From assembly GCA_003133685.1 (NCBI GenBank), contig PKYQ01000025.1:29515-90557 (forward strand): a stretch of DNA of 61,043 nt, given 5' to 3'. The notes beneath the pieces were generated by a model, which had not been told where the DNA came from, did not search any database, and worked only from the letters and a program-made list of their open reading frames with translations. The stretch is from Acidimicrobiaceae bacterium. GTDB taxonomy: Bacteria; Actinomycetota; Acidimicrobiia; Acidimicrobiales; RAAP-2. Made by a program: the position numbers and the translations under genes. Within the stretch, counting starts at the first letter, position 1; every line of letters starts with the position of its first letter. Shown here piece by piece: positions 17,235-26,160 of this stretch.

Positions 17235-18614
17235 ATGCGTGTGGCGAACTCCTTGTTGGACCTCATCGGCGAGACACCCCTCGTGCGATTCAATCGGCTC
17301 GAAACGCCCAACGGCGTCGAGGTACTGGTGAAGTTGGAATCGATGAATCCCGGTGGGAGCTCGAAGGATCGACCGGCGCTCACGATGATCGACGCCGCCG
17401 AACGCGACGGACTCTTGAAGCCCGGCGGCGTCATTGTCGAACCGACCAGCGGGAACACCGGCGTCGGGTTGGCGATTGTCGCGGCGCAGCGCGGTTACCG
17501 GTGCATTTTCGTGATGAGCGACAAGATGGCCGTGGAGAAGGTTCGACTCCTCGAGGCCTACGGCGCCGAAGTGATCGTCTGTCCTACCGCGGTCGCCCCC
17601 GACGACCCCGATTCGTACTACTCAACCGCCGAACGACTGACCCGAGAGACGCCGGGTGCGTTCCGACCCGATCAGTACTCGAATCCCGCGAACCCGTACG
17701 CGCACTACACGACGACGGGGCCCGAGATCTGGCGCGACACCGACGGCACGGTGACGCACTTCGTCGCCGGGGCCGGCACCGGGGGCACCATCTGTGGGGT
17801 GGCGAAGTACCTCAAGGAACAGAATCCCGCGATCCGAATCGTGGCCGCCGATCCCGAAGGTTCGGTCTATTCCGGCGGCGAAGGTCGTCCGTATCTGACC
17901 GAAGGGGTGGGTGAGGACTTCTGGCCCGCGAACTACGACCCGAGCCTCGTTGACGAAGTCATCGCGGTGAGTGACGCCGATGCATTTGATATGGCGCGAC
18001 GCGTAACCCACGAAGAGGGGATGCTCATCGGCGGCTCGGGCGGGACCGCGGTCGTGGCGGCCCTTCGCGTCGCGCGTACAGCGCCCGCGGGGTCGTGCGT
18101 CGTGGTACTCGTACCCGATACGGGGCGCGGGTACATCTCCAAAATCTTCAACGACGACTGGATGCGCGGCTACGGCTTCTTGACGACCGAGAGCGGTCCG
18201 ACGGCCGGTGACATCCTCGACGTCAAGGGGGCGAACGCGACGGACCTGATTCTGGCGACGACCGATCAGAGTGTGCGCGAGGTGACCGGCCTCATGCGCG
18301 AGCGCGGCGTCTCTCAGGTCGTCATCGCAGTCACCGACGAGTTGCCGCTCGCGGCCAAAGAGGTCGTCGGTACGGCCATCGAACTGGACCTCATGGAGCT
18401 GGGATTCAAGGATCCCTCGATGCTCGATCGACCGATTGAAGCGGTCATGGGTCCGATCCTCGAGACGATCGGCGTGGGCGAGCCGCTCGAATCGGTGACT
18501 CGTCGACTGGCGACGACGCCGGCGTTGTTGGTGCTCGCTGACGGGCGACCCCGCGGGGTCATCACCGCCTCGGACGTGCTGCGCTTCCTCTCGAACAACG
18601 CACCTGATTCGTAA
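17235..18614 (+). CDS. Cystathionine beta-synthase with C-terminal CBS domain pair
   Basis: A 459-residue PLP enzyme that condenses serine and homocysteine to cystathionine. The fold-type II core has the PLP lysine K44 in GGSSKDRPA, the substrate loop PTSGNTGVGLA (about residues 75-85), and the phosphate-binding GAGTGGTICG (about residue 178). From about residue 325 two CBS modules follow (SVREVTGLMRERGVSQVV and ITASDVLRFLS), an arrangement found in actinobacterial Cbs and in the human enzyme. Fourteen bases downstream lies the cystathionine gamma-synthase/lyase gene, making a transsulfuration operon. Confidence 0.9.
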   Translation: MRVANSLLDLIGETPLVRFNRLETPNGVEVLVKLESMNPGGSSKDRPALTMIDAAERDGLLKPGGVIVEPTSGNTGVGLAIVAAQRGYRCIFVMSDKMAVEKVRLLEAYGAEVIVCPTAVAPDDPDSYYSTAERLTRETPGAFRPDQYSNPANPYAHYTTTGPEIWRDTDGTVTHFVAGAGTGGTICGVAKYLKEQNPAIRIVAADPEGSVYSGGEGRPYLTEGVGEDFWPANYDPSLVDEVIAVSDADAFDMARRVTHEEGMLIGGSGGTAVVAALRVARTAPAGSCVVVLVPDTGRGYISKIFNDDWMRGYGFLTTESGPTAGDILDVKGANATDLILATTDQSVREVTGLMRERGVSQVVIAVTDELPLAAKEVVGTAIELDLMELGFKDPSMLDRPIEAVMGPILETIGVGEPLESVTRRLATTPALLVLADGRPRGVITASDVLRFLSNNAPDS

Positions 18615-18628
18615 CTGAAGGGACAGTC

Positions 18629-19756
18629 GTGAAGTTTTCCACCCGGGCCATCCACGCGGGACAAGAGCCGGACCTAGAGACCGGGGCCGTCAACGTGCCG
18701 GTCTATCTCACGTCGACCTACGCCCAAGAGTCCGTCGGCGTCGTCAAGTTCGCCGATTACGGTCGAGGCGACAACCCGACGCGCGCTGCGCTCGAAGCGG
18801 TCGTGGCGAGCCTGGAAGTTGCGCAGTTCGCGGTGGCCTTCTCGTCGGGTCTCTCGGCGACGGACGCGATGTTGCGCACGTTGTCGCCGGGCGACCGAGT
18901 GATGCTCTCGGCCGACGCCTACGGCGGCACGTATCGCATGCTGACCAAGATCTTTAGCCCGTGGGGGATCGGGACCGACGTCGTCGACCTCTCGGACATC
19001 GATGCCGTCGCGTTGTCGTGGCGCGACGGAACGAAACTCGTGTGGGTCGAGACACCGAGCAATCCCTGGTTGCGAATATCCGACATCGCGGCCCTGGCTG
19101 AGGTGAGTCATCGTCGCGGTGCCACGTTGGTGGTCGACAATACGTTCGCCACGCCGTATCTGCAGACGCCCCTCACGCTCGGTGCCGACGTGGTCATGCA
19201 TTCGACCACGAAGTACCTCGGCGGGCACTCCGACGCCATCGGCGGAATGTTGGTCACGAATGACGCTGAACTCGCCGCGCGTTTGAAGTTCCTCCAGTAC
19301 GCCGTCGGAGCCATTCCCGGTCCACTGGACTGCTACTTGATCATGCGCGGGATCCGAACGCTCGCCGTGCGCATGGACCGTCATCAGGAGAACGCGGCCA
19401 CGGTGGCTGAAATGCTCGTCGGTCACGAAAAGATCGAGCGGGTCTGGTACCCGGGCTTAGAGACCCACCCGAATCACAAAGTCGCGCTCGATCAGATGCG
19501 GGGATTCGGCGGGATGGTCAGCGTTGAGGTGAAAGGTGGCGGCGCGCGCGCGAAGGCGTTCGTGGAGAAGACCAAGGTCTTCACCCTGGCGGAGTCGCTG
19601 GGCGGCGTCGAGAGCCTGATCGAAATACCGGCGCAGATGACGCACCTGTCAACTAGTGGCTCATTGTTGGAGATCCCGGACAACATCGTTCGATTGAGCG
19701 TCGGCATCGAAGACGCCGACGACTTACTGGAGGATCTCAAGCAGGCCCTGTCTTAA
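18629..19756 (+). CDS. metB: Cystathionine gamma-synthase / gamma-lyase
   Basis: A 375-residue Cys/Met-metabolism PLP enzyme, starting with GTG. PLP lysine is K195 in HSTTKYLGGHSD, the pyridine-nitrogen Asp is D170 in VVDNTFATPY, and the substrate arginine region ends the protein (IPDNIVRLSVGIED). The family includes gamma-synthase (forward) and gamma-lyase (reverse). Pairing with cystathionine beta-synthase suggests reverse transsulfuration of homocysteine to cysteine, where it would act as lyase; actinobacterial enzymes of this type often do both. It converges on the carboxypeptidase gene with 7 bases between stops. Confidence 0.88.
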   Translation: MKFSTRAIHAGQEPDLETGAVNVPVYLTSTYAQESVGVVKFADYGRGDNPTRAALEAVVASLEVAQFAVAFSSGLSATDAMLRTLSPGDRVMLSADAYGGTYRMLTKIFSPWGIGTDVVDLSDIDAVALSWRDGTKLVWVETPSNPWLRISDIAALAEVSHRRGATLVVDNTFATPYLQTPLTLGADVVMHSTTKYLGGHSDAIGGMLVTNDAELAARLKFLQYAVGAIPGPLDCYLIMRGIRTLAVRMDRHQENAATVAEMLVGHEKIERVWYPGLETHPNHKVALDQMRGFGGMVSVEVKGGGARAKAFVEKTKVFTLAESLGGVESLIEIPAQMTHLSTSGSLLEIPDNIVRLSVGIEDADDLLEDLKQALS

Positions 19757-19763
19757 ACGAACG

Positions 19764-20957
19764 TCAACCCTTCACGTCCGCGGCCGGTCCGACCCACTCG
19801 AGCTGAACGCCTGAGGGCGTACGTACCTGCTTGATCGATGAGCGCAGTGAGCGTGAAACCGTGAGTGCAGCGCTGCCCGCAACGTTCAGCGCGTTCCAAC
19901 CGTGTTGGCCTAGTACGACCGCGTAGGTCAAGAACGTGTTCGCGCCAATCGTGACCTTGACCGCCATGACGTCACAGCCGCCCGCCGGATTGGTGAAACC
20001 GGACTTGACGCCCACGACGTTGGCCACGCCGATATACGGCGTGTAGGAAACGACGACGCCGTTGTAGGGGAGTGCCACGTGCGTGAGCGCAACGATCTGA
20101 TCCACGATCGGCTCGTTGGTCATGAGAGTGACGGCCAGCGTCGCTTGATCGCCGGCGGTCGACTGGTCTCCGGGCAAGATGCCGGTCAGGTCGACGTAGT
20201 GCGTTCGCGACAGCCCCATCTTTCGTGCGTCGATGTTCATCATCCGCACGAAGGTGGCCGGACTCCAGCCGATCATGCTCTGGAGCAACTGTGAATAGTC
20301 GCCGGCCGAGTGCACCAGTAGTCCGCGCAGCAGTGTCCCTTCACAGATCCTCTCACCCAGCGCAATGCGGGCGTTCGACTGACCAGTGGCGACGTCGTAG
20401 TCGTACAGCGCGACGTCGTGCGCGTTGACGACGAGACAGGGCCCGCGTTGTTGAAAGGTCAGCGGTAGTTCATGCAGCACAACCCAGACCGTCATCATCT
20501 TGGTCAAGCTCGCGATGGGAACTCGTGGCTGACGCGACGACGTGGCCGACACGCAAAGTCGCGGGATCGCTACCGCCGCGGTATCGTCAATCGGCCAAGC
20601 AATCGCCGTTTTCTTCGGAACGGTCGTCGTCGTAGTGCTCGTCGTCGTGGTGGTCGATGTCGTCGTGGAGTTCGTCGTGGTCGTAACCGGAATGGTCGTC
20701 GTTGGGACGACCGTCGTCGTTGGGACGATCGTCGTCGTTGATGGCACCGTGGTCGTCGTGGTCGTAACCGGAATGGTCGTAGTGGTCGGCGAAGTGCTGG
20801 CCGAACAGGTTGTCGGAACGGTCGTCGTCGTCGTTGTTGTTGCTAGCGCCGGGTCGTTGTGGGCGGACGTCGTCGAGGCGGTCGTCGAGACGACGAGTGT
20901 GCTGAGCACGGCAGAAAGGAGCACACAGCGTCGTAACCAATGTGTACGCGGGGCCAT
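19764..20957 (-). CDS. Secreted D-alanyl-D-alanine carboxypeptidase (S11) with Thr-rich linker
   Basis: A 397-residue penicillin-binding-type protein. An N-terminal signal segment (VLLSAVLSTLVVSTT) is followed by a very Thr-rich low-complexity linker (about residues 40-114). The catalytic domain has the S-x-x-K motif SLTK (S150, K153) and the K-S-G triad GVKSGFTNP near residue 322. The middle S-x-N motif of the family is replaced by SAGD (HSAGDYSQ, about residue 226), which is unusual and may affect activity. The expected role is trimming stem peptides in the cell wall; the linker probably lets the domain reach through the envelope. Confidence 0.8.
   Translation of the reverse strand: MAPRTHWLRRCVLLSAVLSTLVVSTTASTTSAHNDPALATTTTTTTVPTTCSASTSPTTTTIPVTTTTTTVPSTTTIVPTTTVVPTTTIPVTTTTNSTTTSTTTTTSTTTTTVPKKTAIAWPIDDTAAVAIPRLCVSATSSRQPRVPIASLTKMMTVWVVLHELPLTFQQRGPCLVVNAHDVALYDYDVATGQSNARIALGERICEGTLLRGLLVHSAGDYSQLLQSMIGWSPATFVRMMNIDARKMGLSRTHYVDLTGILPGDQSTAGDQATLAVTLMTNEPIVDQIVALTHVALPYNGVVVSYTPYIGVANVVGVKSGFTNPAGGCDVMAVKVTIGANTFLTYAVVLGQHGWNALNVAGSAALTVSRSLRSSIKQVRTPSGVQLEWVGPAADVKG
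20630..20840. repeat. Low-complexity GTCGTC/GTCGTT tract coding the Thr-rich linker
   Basis: Short imperfect repeats such as GTCGTCGTTGGGACGA recur within the D,D-carboxypeptidase gene and code on the minus strand for Thr/Pro/Val repeats. Such tracts change length easily by slippage. This is coding low-complexity DNA, not a CRISPR array: units are short, unequal and without unique spacers. Confidence 0.75.
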
Positions 20958-21094
20958 CCAGAGAATTTACAGCGCCTCGAGAACCTCGTCGCGAGGCTGA
21001 TTGCTTTGAAGTGACGTCGACCCTCGAAAGGGCGACTTTTTCGGTGCTCGGGTGACGTACGAACAGTCGGGGACCGCGCGAAGTCAGTGCAACA

Positions 21095-21298
21095 TTGACG
21101 ATGACCGCGCTCATTCGAGGCACGGACTTCGGTCACTTGAACTTGACCGACTACGCCACGTTCGCCTTGAAGAATCTCCCGGTCCCGTGCGAACCGGAGA
21201 GCGGGTCGACGGCCGAGACCTTAAAGACGCTGCACGGCACCTTCGCCTGGACCGGTAGTCCGCTGTTCAACTTCATGGCGGAGTACTACTACTGGTAG
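21095..21298 (+). CDS. Small hypothetical protein
   Basis: A 67-residue open frame with the same G/C-rich third positions as the neighbouring genes, which favours real coding. No family is recognised. It has no signal peptide or membrane segment and ends in an aromatic-rich tail (NFMAEYYYW). A second ATG is two codons in (21101). It is divergent from the carboxypeptidase and convergent with the enoyl-CoA hydratase gene. A fragment of a longer lost gene is possible. Confidence 0.45.
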   Translation: MTMTALIRGTDFGHLNLTDYATFALKNLPVPCEPESGSTAETLKTLHGTFAWTGSPLFNFMAEYYYW

Positions 21299-21379
21299 AG
21301 AATCACCCGGAGGCACTCGGTAACATCGATCGTGCCACTCGAGTTCCGGACTATTCCAACCGGGCTCGGGTGGCATTGA

Positions 21380-22153
21380 TCATTTGTTGAAGCTGCCGTG
21401 TCGCCCTTCGCCGGACACGAAACGACGCACGTGTTCGTGCATGTCGGCTCCGAGTGACGTCATTCCGTGAGCGAACTCGATTTCCATGGCCTCAGCTTCG
21501 GGGCGACCAATGCCTTCGTACATCGAAAGCCGGTCTTGGCGCATACAGACGTCGGGAAACGAGGCGATCTCTTCGGCCAAATCCAGTGCCGCGGCTCGCA
21601 CGAAGCCTCGCTCGACGACCCGGTTCACGAGGCCCATGGCGAGCGCCTCGGTCGCGCCGACTGCCCGGCCGGTGAGTATCAGGTCCAGTGCCCTTCCGGC
21701 ACCGACGATTCGCGGGAGTCGGACCGTTCCGCCGTCGATGAGCGGCACGCCCCATCGTCGACAGAAGACGCCGAGTGTCGCGTCTTCTTCCATGACGCGC
21801 AGGTCGCACCACAGCGCGAGTTCCATTCCGCCGGCGACGGCGAACCCGTCGATCGCGGCGATGACCGGCTTGGACAGGATCATCCGTGTCGGCCCCATCG
21901 GAGCGTCGCCGTCGCTCGTCACCCGATTGGCGTCGGAGGTGCCGATGGCCAGCAGGTCAGCCCCGGCACAGAACGTGCCGCCCTCGCCGGCCAGGACCGC
22001 GACCTTGGCGTTGTCACTCTCTTCAAACGTGCGAAACGCTTCGGCCAGGGCGTTGGCGACCGCTCCGTTGACGGCGTTTCGAACTTCGGGTCGATTGATC
22101 GCGACCACGAACGTGGTGCCGATCAGTTCCGTGATGACGGGTTCTTGGCTCAT
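21380..22153 (-). CDS. Enoyl-CoA hydratase/isomerase (crotonase) family protein
   Basis: About 257 residues from the ATG at 22153 (MSQEPVITELIG). Crotonase-fold signatures are NRPEVRNAVNG, the first oxyanion loop GEGGTFCAGADLLAI and the second PVIAAIDGFAVAGGMELALWCDLRV. The catalytic-glutamate positions fall in the segment AGGMELAL and the following helix; the region corresponding to the second Glu reads FCRRWGVPLIDGG, so hydratase activity proper is uncertain. The usual role is hydration or isomerisation of enoyl-CoA in fatty-acid or aromatic breakdown. No beta-oxidation partners adjoin it. Confidence 0.85.
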   Translation of the reverse strand: MSQEPVITELIGTTFVVAINRPEVRNAVNGAVANALAEAFRTFEESDNAKVAVLAGEGGTFCAGADLLAIGTSDANRVTSDGDAPMGPTRMILSKPVIAAIDGFAVAGGMELALWCDLRVMEEDATLGVFCRRWGVPLIDGGTVRLPRIVGAGRALDLILTGRAVGATEALAMGLVNRVVERGFVRAAALDLAEEIASFPDVCMRQDRLSMYEGIGRPEAEAMEIEFAHGMTSLGADMHEHVRRFVSGEGRHGSFNK

Positions 22154-22222
22154 GGACCCCAGCCTGTCACGCGACGTTGTCGAGTGCACGCGTCGGGTCA
22201 CTCCGTGGGGTACTCGTCGACG

Positions 22223-22716
22223 TTACGCCGGGGGCGGCGATCCGCCCGGGGGAAACCTTCCGGCGCCGGGGCTGAGTGCGGCGACGTGACGGTGGATCTC
22301 GTCGAGCAGGTCGGTGGCTAGTTTGACTTGCCTGGTCATTTTGGTGTTTTCATCCAAGAGGGCGCGGATGTCGTCGGTGTTCTTCACCGTGTGCAGCGCG
22401 ATCTCCGAAGCGATTGAGTCGGTGCGCTTGCGGCGATCAGCAGCGCGGCCGCCTGCACGCCGGCCAACATCGAGAGGAAGAGGTTCAAAAGGATGTACGG
22501 GTACGGGTCAAAGGCTTTGTGGTGGATCACACGTTGCAAGAAGTAGGTGTTGCCAGCGGCCCAAAGAATCATGACCCCGAAGAAGCTGAAGACGAAGGGC
22601 CACGAGCCCATGATGTTGCGCATGCGATCGGCGGCCCGCTCGCCGAGCGTGAGCTCCTCGCGCGTTCGCACCCCGGGGTGCAGGTGCCAGAACGTGGGCC
22701 AGGCGACTTTGCTCAT
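22223..22716 (-). pseudogene. DUF1003 membrane protein, interrupted by a frameshift
   Basis: The first part (22716 to about 22432) codes ERAADRMRNIMGSWPFVFSF and two hydrophobic spans ending LLNLFLSMLAGVQAAALLIAA, the DUF1003 pattern. The frame then leaves family sequence, but the next frame continues with RKRTDSIASEIALHTVKNT and a coiled tail to a stop at 22223-22225, matching the family's usual R-x-x-D...E...L ending. One base lost or gained near 22430 therefore splits the gene. It may be a true mutation or a sequencing error. The function of DUF1003 proteins is unknown. Confidence 0.75.
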
Positions 22717-22851
22717 GGTCAAATCATTCCACTGGCCGTGAGCGGATTATGGAATCCCCGGATGGGGGCCCGCGGCGAACGCATCGTCAAATAACCTTGA
22801 GGGAGATCGAAACGACCTCGGGACTTCAGGGTCTCCGTCGAAAAGGACAAC

Positions 22852-23916
22852 TTGGAACCATCACCGACGAGTACACCGCTGAGCGAGATGGTGCTCGCGG
22901 TGCTTCGGACCCTGGGACTCGACAGCTCGTCAGCGGTCGACTTTTCGGCCGACTCGAATCCGGGCCGAGTCGGCATCGTGCACGGCACGACCGCTGACGT
23001 GATCTGGTGTGACGAGTCCGGCCACGAGACCACCTCGACGAGCCAGTTCGCCACGACGCTCAATTTGAGTCCCGTGGCGGGCGATTGGGTGAGCATTCGC
23101 GACGGGTACATCGTTGCGGTGTCACCACGAACGACGGAGTTGCGCCGCCCCGGCGCGACGCCCGGCGACGTCCAGGTGCTGGCAGCGAATATTGACGTCG
23201 TCCTCGTGGTGCTGCCGATCGATCGAGAGTTGAACGTCCTCATGCTCGAACGGCTTGCGGTTATGGCTTTTGACAGTGGTGCCGTACCGATCATCGTTCT
23301 CACCAAGTCTGACGGCTCGCACGTGGTCGATTCGATCGTACGCGAGGCCGAAGAGAACGTTCCCGGCGTCGACGTGATGACCACGAGTTCCCAGAGCGGT
23401 CGCGGTATTGAAGAACTGCGATCGACCCTCCATCAGGGGGTCACGGCGGTCATGCTCGGCGCGTCGGGTGCCGGCAAGACGTCACTGCTCAACGCGTTGG
23501 AGGGATCACACGAGTTGACCGCGGAGGTGAGCCGCAGTGGCGAAGGACGTCACGCCACCACCACGCGACGGTTGTACCGATTGTCGAGTGGGGGAGTCTT
23601 GCTCGACATCCCCGGAATCCGACTGCTCGACCTCACCATCGGCCAACAAGGTCTCGACGACGCCTTCGCGGACATCACCGAACTCGCCAAGAACTGCCGG
23701 TTCACGGACTGTTCGCATAGCGGTGACGAGGGATGCGCCGTCGAGGCGGCGGTCGTGAGCGGTGCACTGTCGGCGCGGCGACTCGAAAGCTGGCGCACCA
23801 TTCGCGACGAGATGATCCAACAAGAGTTGAGTCGAGAGCAAGAAGTCTCCGCGCGAAAGAAGAAGGGTCGTGGCGCGAAACCCAAGCCCGCTCCGTCCTT
23901 CGACGACGAGGACTAA
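22852..23916 (+). CDS. rsgA: Ribosome small subunit-dependent GTPase A
   Basis: A 354-residue circularly permuted GTPase that assists late 30S maturation. It has an N-terminal OB-like domain (GDWVSIRDGYIV, about residues 78-89). The permuted order follows: G4 TKSD (151-154), G1 GASGAGKTS (203-211) and G3 DIPG (about 259). The C-terminal zinc knuckle is C-x-x-x-x-C-S-H-x-x-x-x-x-C (CRFTDCSHSGDEGC). The start is TTG with an AAAAGGA ribosome site. The tail is Lys-rich and acidic. It is convergent with trpE, with 19 bases between stops. Confidence 0.92.
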   Translation: MEPSPTSTPLSEMVLAVLRTLGLDSSSAVDFSADSNPGRVGIVHGTTADVIWCDESGHETTSTSQFATTLNLSPVAGDWVSIRDGYIVAVSPRTTELRRPGATPGDVQVLAANIDVVLVVLPIDRELNVLMLERLAVMAFDSGAVPIIVLTKSDGSHVVDSIVREAEENVPGVDVMTTSSQSGRGIEELRSTLHQGVTAVMLGASGAGKTSLLNALEGSHELTAEVSRSGEGRHATTTRRLYRLSSGGVLLDIPGIRLLDLTIGQQGLDDAFADITELAKNCRFTDCSHSGDEGCAVEAAVVSGALSARRLESWRTIRDEMIQQELSREQEVSARKKKGRGAKPKPAPSFDDED

Positions 23917-23935
23917 TGGGACTGGAAAGTCTCGA

Positions 23936-25447
23936 TTATTGCGCGATCGGGTCGGCGATCTCCAGGGCGAGGAGCGGTGCGGAGGCCTTGTTGATCGACT
24001 CCTCGTACTCGAGCTCCGGCTGACTGTCGGCGACGACGCCGCCGCCGGCCTGCACGGTGGCGACGCCCCCTCGTAACGACACGGTCCGGATAGTGATCGC
24101 GAAGTCTGCGTTACCGGAGAGCGAGAAGTAGCCCACCGCTCCGCCGTAGGGCCCCCGAAAGACCGGTTCGAAATCGTCGATCAGTTCCATCGCCCGGACC
24201 TTGGGGGCGCCCGTCAAGGTGCCCGCCGGAAAGAGCGCGTCGAAGGCGTCGAAGGCGTCGAGGCCCTCGTTGAGCTGACCTTCGACGTGCGAGACCAAGT
24301 GCATGAGGTGTGAGTAGCGCTCGATGTGGGCGAGTCGATCGACGCGCACCGTCCCCGGAGTCGCGACGCGACCGACGTCGTTGCGCCCGAGGTCGACGAG
24401 CATGACGTGCTCGGCGATCTCCTTCTCGTCGTGCAGCAGTTCGTACTCGAGTTCGAGGTCTTCCGCCTCGTTGACGCCGCGAGCTCGCGTACCCGCGATG
24501 GGTCGGTAACTGACCAGTCCGTCGTGCACGCGCATCAACATCTCGGGCGACGCACCGACGATCTGAATCTCTCCCGAATCGAGAAGGTACATGTAGGGAG
24601 AGGGATTGAGGGCCCGCAACACGCGATAGAGCGTGAGGGGATTGACTGAGCTCGCCCGTTGGAACTGTTGACTCGGCACGACCTGAAAGACGTCGCCAGC
24701 GAAGACGTGTTCTCGGGCCCGCTCGACGACGTCGCCGTAGGCCGCGCCGGTGAAATTGGAAAGACTCTTGGCGATTGTTCGAACGTCAATCCGTGCGCGC
24801 TGACTCGGTGCCGTCGCCACGAGGCGCTCGGTCGCGGGGTCACTCGCCGGCTCGGGGCCGAGTAGGACCTCGACAATGGCCCGGAGCTGATCGCGGGCGC
24901 GATCGAAGACCGCCGCTGCGTCCTCTCCTTCGTCGATCACCGTGTTCACGACGGCGGTGGTCGAGTGCTGCACGTGGTCACAAATCAGGACCGCACCGGG
25001 GAACGAGAAGTCGACGTCGGGCCACATGTTGGCGACCGCGTCGCGCGGGAGGCGTTCGAGTCGGCGAACGTAGTCGTAGGTCACGAACCCGACGGCGCCG
25101 CCGAAGAAGTCCGGAAGATTGCGAGGCGTGTGCGTGCGATAGCGAGCCAGGATGTGACGAAGCGCGTCCAGTGGCGCGAGCGACGGATCGCCGCCGTCGG
25201 TCCCTTCGACGACGGTTGTCCCATCGTGGGTCGTCACCCGCCATCGACGATCGAGTCCGATGAAGGAGTAGCGGCCGGTGGCTTCACCCAGCGCGGCGCT
25301 CTCCAGCAGGAAAATCGCTCGGGGACTGAACCTCTGGTACAGCGAGACGGGCGTCTCGCGGTCCAACTGGAGTGTCTCGGAAAGGGGCACCACGTTGAAG
25401 CCCTGAGCGATGAGCCCAAGATACGACGCGAGGTCATTCGGCTCCAT
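23936..25447 (-). CDS. trpE: Anthranilate synthase component I
   Basis: A 503-residue chorismate-utilising enzyme. The N-terminal domain begins with ETPVSLYQRF and FLLESAALGEATGRYSFIGL. The catalytic domain has VFQVVPSQQF, SPYMYLLDSGEIQIVGASPEMLMR, PIAGTRARG and the metal-binding EHVMLVDLGRNDVGR, followed by SHVEGQL and FPAGTLTGAPKVRAMELI. With an amidotransferase subunit it converts chorismate and glutamine to anthranilate, the first step of tryptophan synthesis. The trpG-like gene lies divergently 40 bases away. Family members also include PabB, but the full N-terminal leucine-rich LLES regulatory block fits TrpE. Confidence 0.9.
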   Translation of the reverse strand: MEPNDLASYLGLIAQGFNVVPLSETLQLDRETPVSLYQRFSPRAIFLLESAALGEATGRYSFIGLDRRWRVTTHDGTTVVEGTDGGDPSLAPLDALRHILARYRTHTPRNLPDFFGGAVGFVTYDYVRRLERLPRDAVANMWPDVDFSFPGAVLICDHVQHSTTAVVNTVIDEGEDAAAVFDRARDQLRAIVEVLLGPEPASDPATERLVATAPSQRARIDVRTIAKSLSNFTGAAYGDVVERAREHVFAGDVFQVVPSQQFQRASSVNPLTLYRVLRALNPSPYMYLLDSGEIQIVGASPEMLMRVHDGLVSYRPIAGTRARGVNEAEDLELEYELLHDEKEIAEHVMLVDLGRNDVGRVATPGTVRVDRLAHIERYSHLMHLVSHVEGQLNEGLDAFDAFDALFPAGTLTGAPKVRAMELIDDFEPVFRGPYGGAVGYFSLSGNADFAITIRTVSLRGGVATVQAGGGVVADSQPELEYEESINKASAPLLALEIADPIAQ

Positions 25448-25487
25448 CGAAGAATGCTAGTTACTGGCTCGGGCCTAGAATTTCCCA

Positions 25488-26153
25488 ATGAGCACCGCGC
25501 CGTCAATCCTGGTGGTCGACAACTACGACTCGTTTGTCTACAACCTCGTTCAGTACATGGCCGAGCTCGGCGCCCAGGTGACGGTCCTTCGCAACGACGA
25601 GGTGAGCGCCGCACAGGTCGCGGCGATGGCCCCCGATGGCGTGCTGGTGTCACCGGGTCCCGGTCACCCGCGCGACGCGGGCAACTGCGTCGAGATCATT
25701 CGATACTGCGGCGAAGAACGTATTCCGATGTTCGGGGTCTGTCTCGGCCACCAGGCACTCGGCGAAGCGTTTGGCGCGACGATTGACCGAGCGCCGGAAT
25801 TGCTGCACGGGCGTTCGAGCCTCGTCGACCATGGGGGCGAAGGAGTGTTCGCGGGCGTCAGTAATCCGCTCGTGGTCGGTCGCTACCACTCACTGGTCGT
25901 TCAAGACGAGGGACTTCCGTCGGAGTTCGCGGTCACGGCGCGCTCGCATGGTCTCATCATGGGCATGCGTCATCGGACGTTGCCGCTCGAAGGGGTGCAG
26001 TTCCATCCGGAGTCGGTGCTCACGCAAGACGGATACCGGATGCTGGCGAACTGGCTCGAAGAGTGCGGATCGACCGACGCGAAAGAGAAGGCGACGTCAC
26101 TGTCGATTCGGATGGACATCGTGCGCGCCGCCCTACCGCAACCAACGCGCTGA
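25488..26153 (+). CDS. trpG: Anthranilate/aminodeoxychorismate synthase component II (glutamine amidotransferase)
   Basis: A 221-residue class I glutamine amidotransferase. It opens ILVVDNYDSFVYNLVQY; the oxyanion/substrate region is VSPGPGHPRDAG; the nucleophile is C85 in FGVCLGHQA; the catalytic His/Glu pair is in VQFHPESVL. It supplies ammonia to TrpE or PabB; one such subunit often serves both pathways. It is divergently arranged with trpE with only 40 bases between, so the promoters overlap. The last 25 residues, after WLEECG, extend past the usual family end. Confidence 0.88.
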   Translation: MSTAPSILVVDNYDSFVYNLVQYMAELGAQVTVLRNDEVSAAQVAAMAPDGVLVSPGPGHPRDAGNCVEIIRYCGEERIPMFGVCLGHQALGEAFGATIDRAPELLHGRSSLVDHGGEGVFAGVSNPLVVGRYHSLVVQDEGLPSEFAVTARSHGLIMGMRHRTLPLEGVQFHPESVLTQDGYRMLANWLEECGSTDAKEKATSLSIRMDIVRAALPQPTR

Positions 26154-26160
26154 TCGATAT

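Noticed and set aside
20620-20960. Possible CRISPR or tandem-repeat array (GTCGTC units)
   Set aside because: Units are 6-16 bases, uneven and without unique spacers, and they translate to the Thr-rich linker of the carboxypeptidase.
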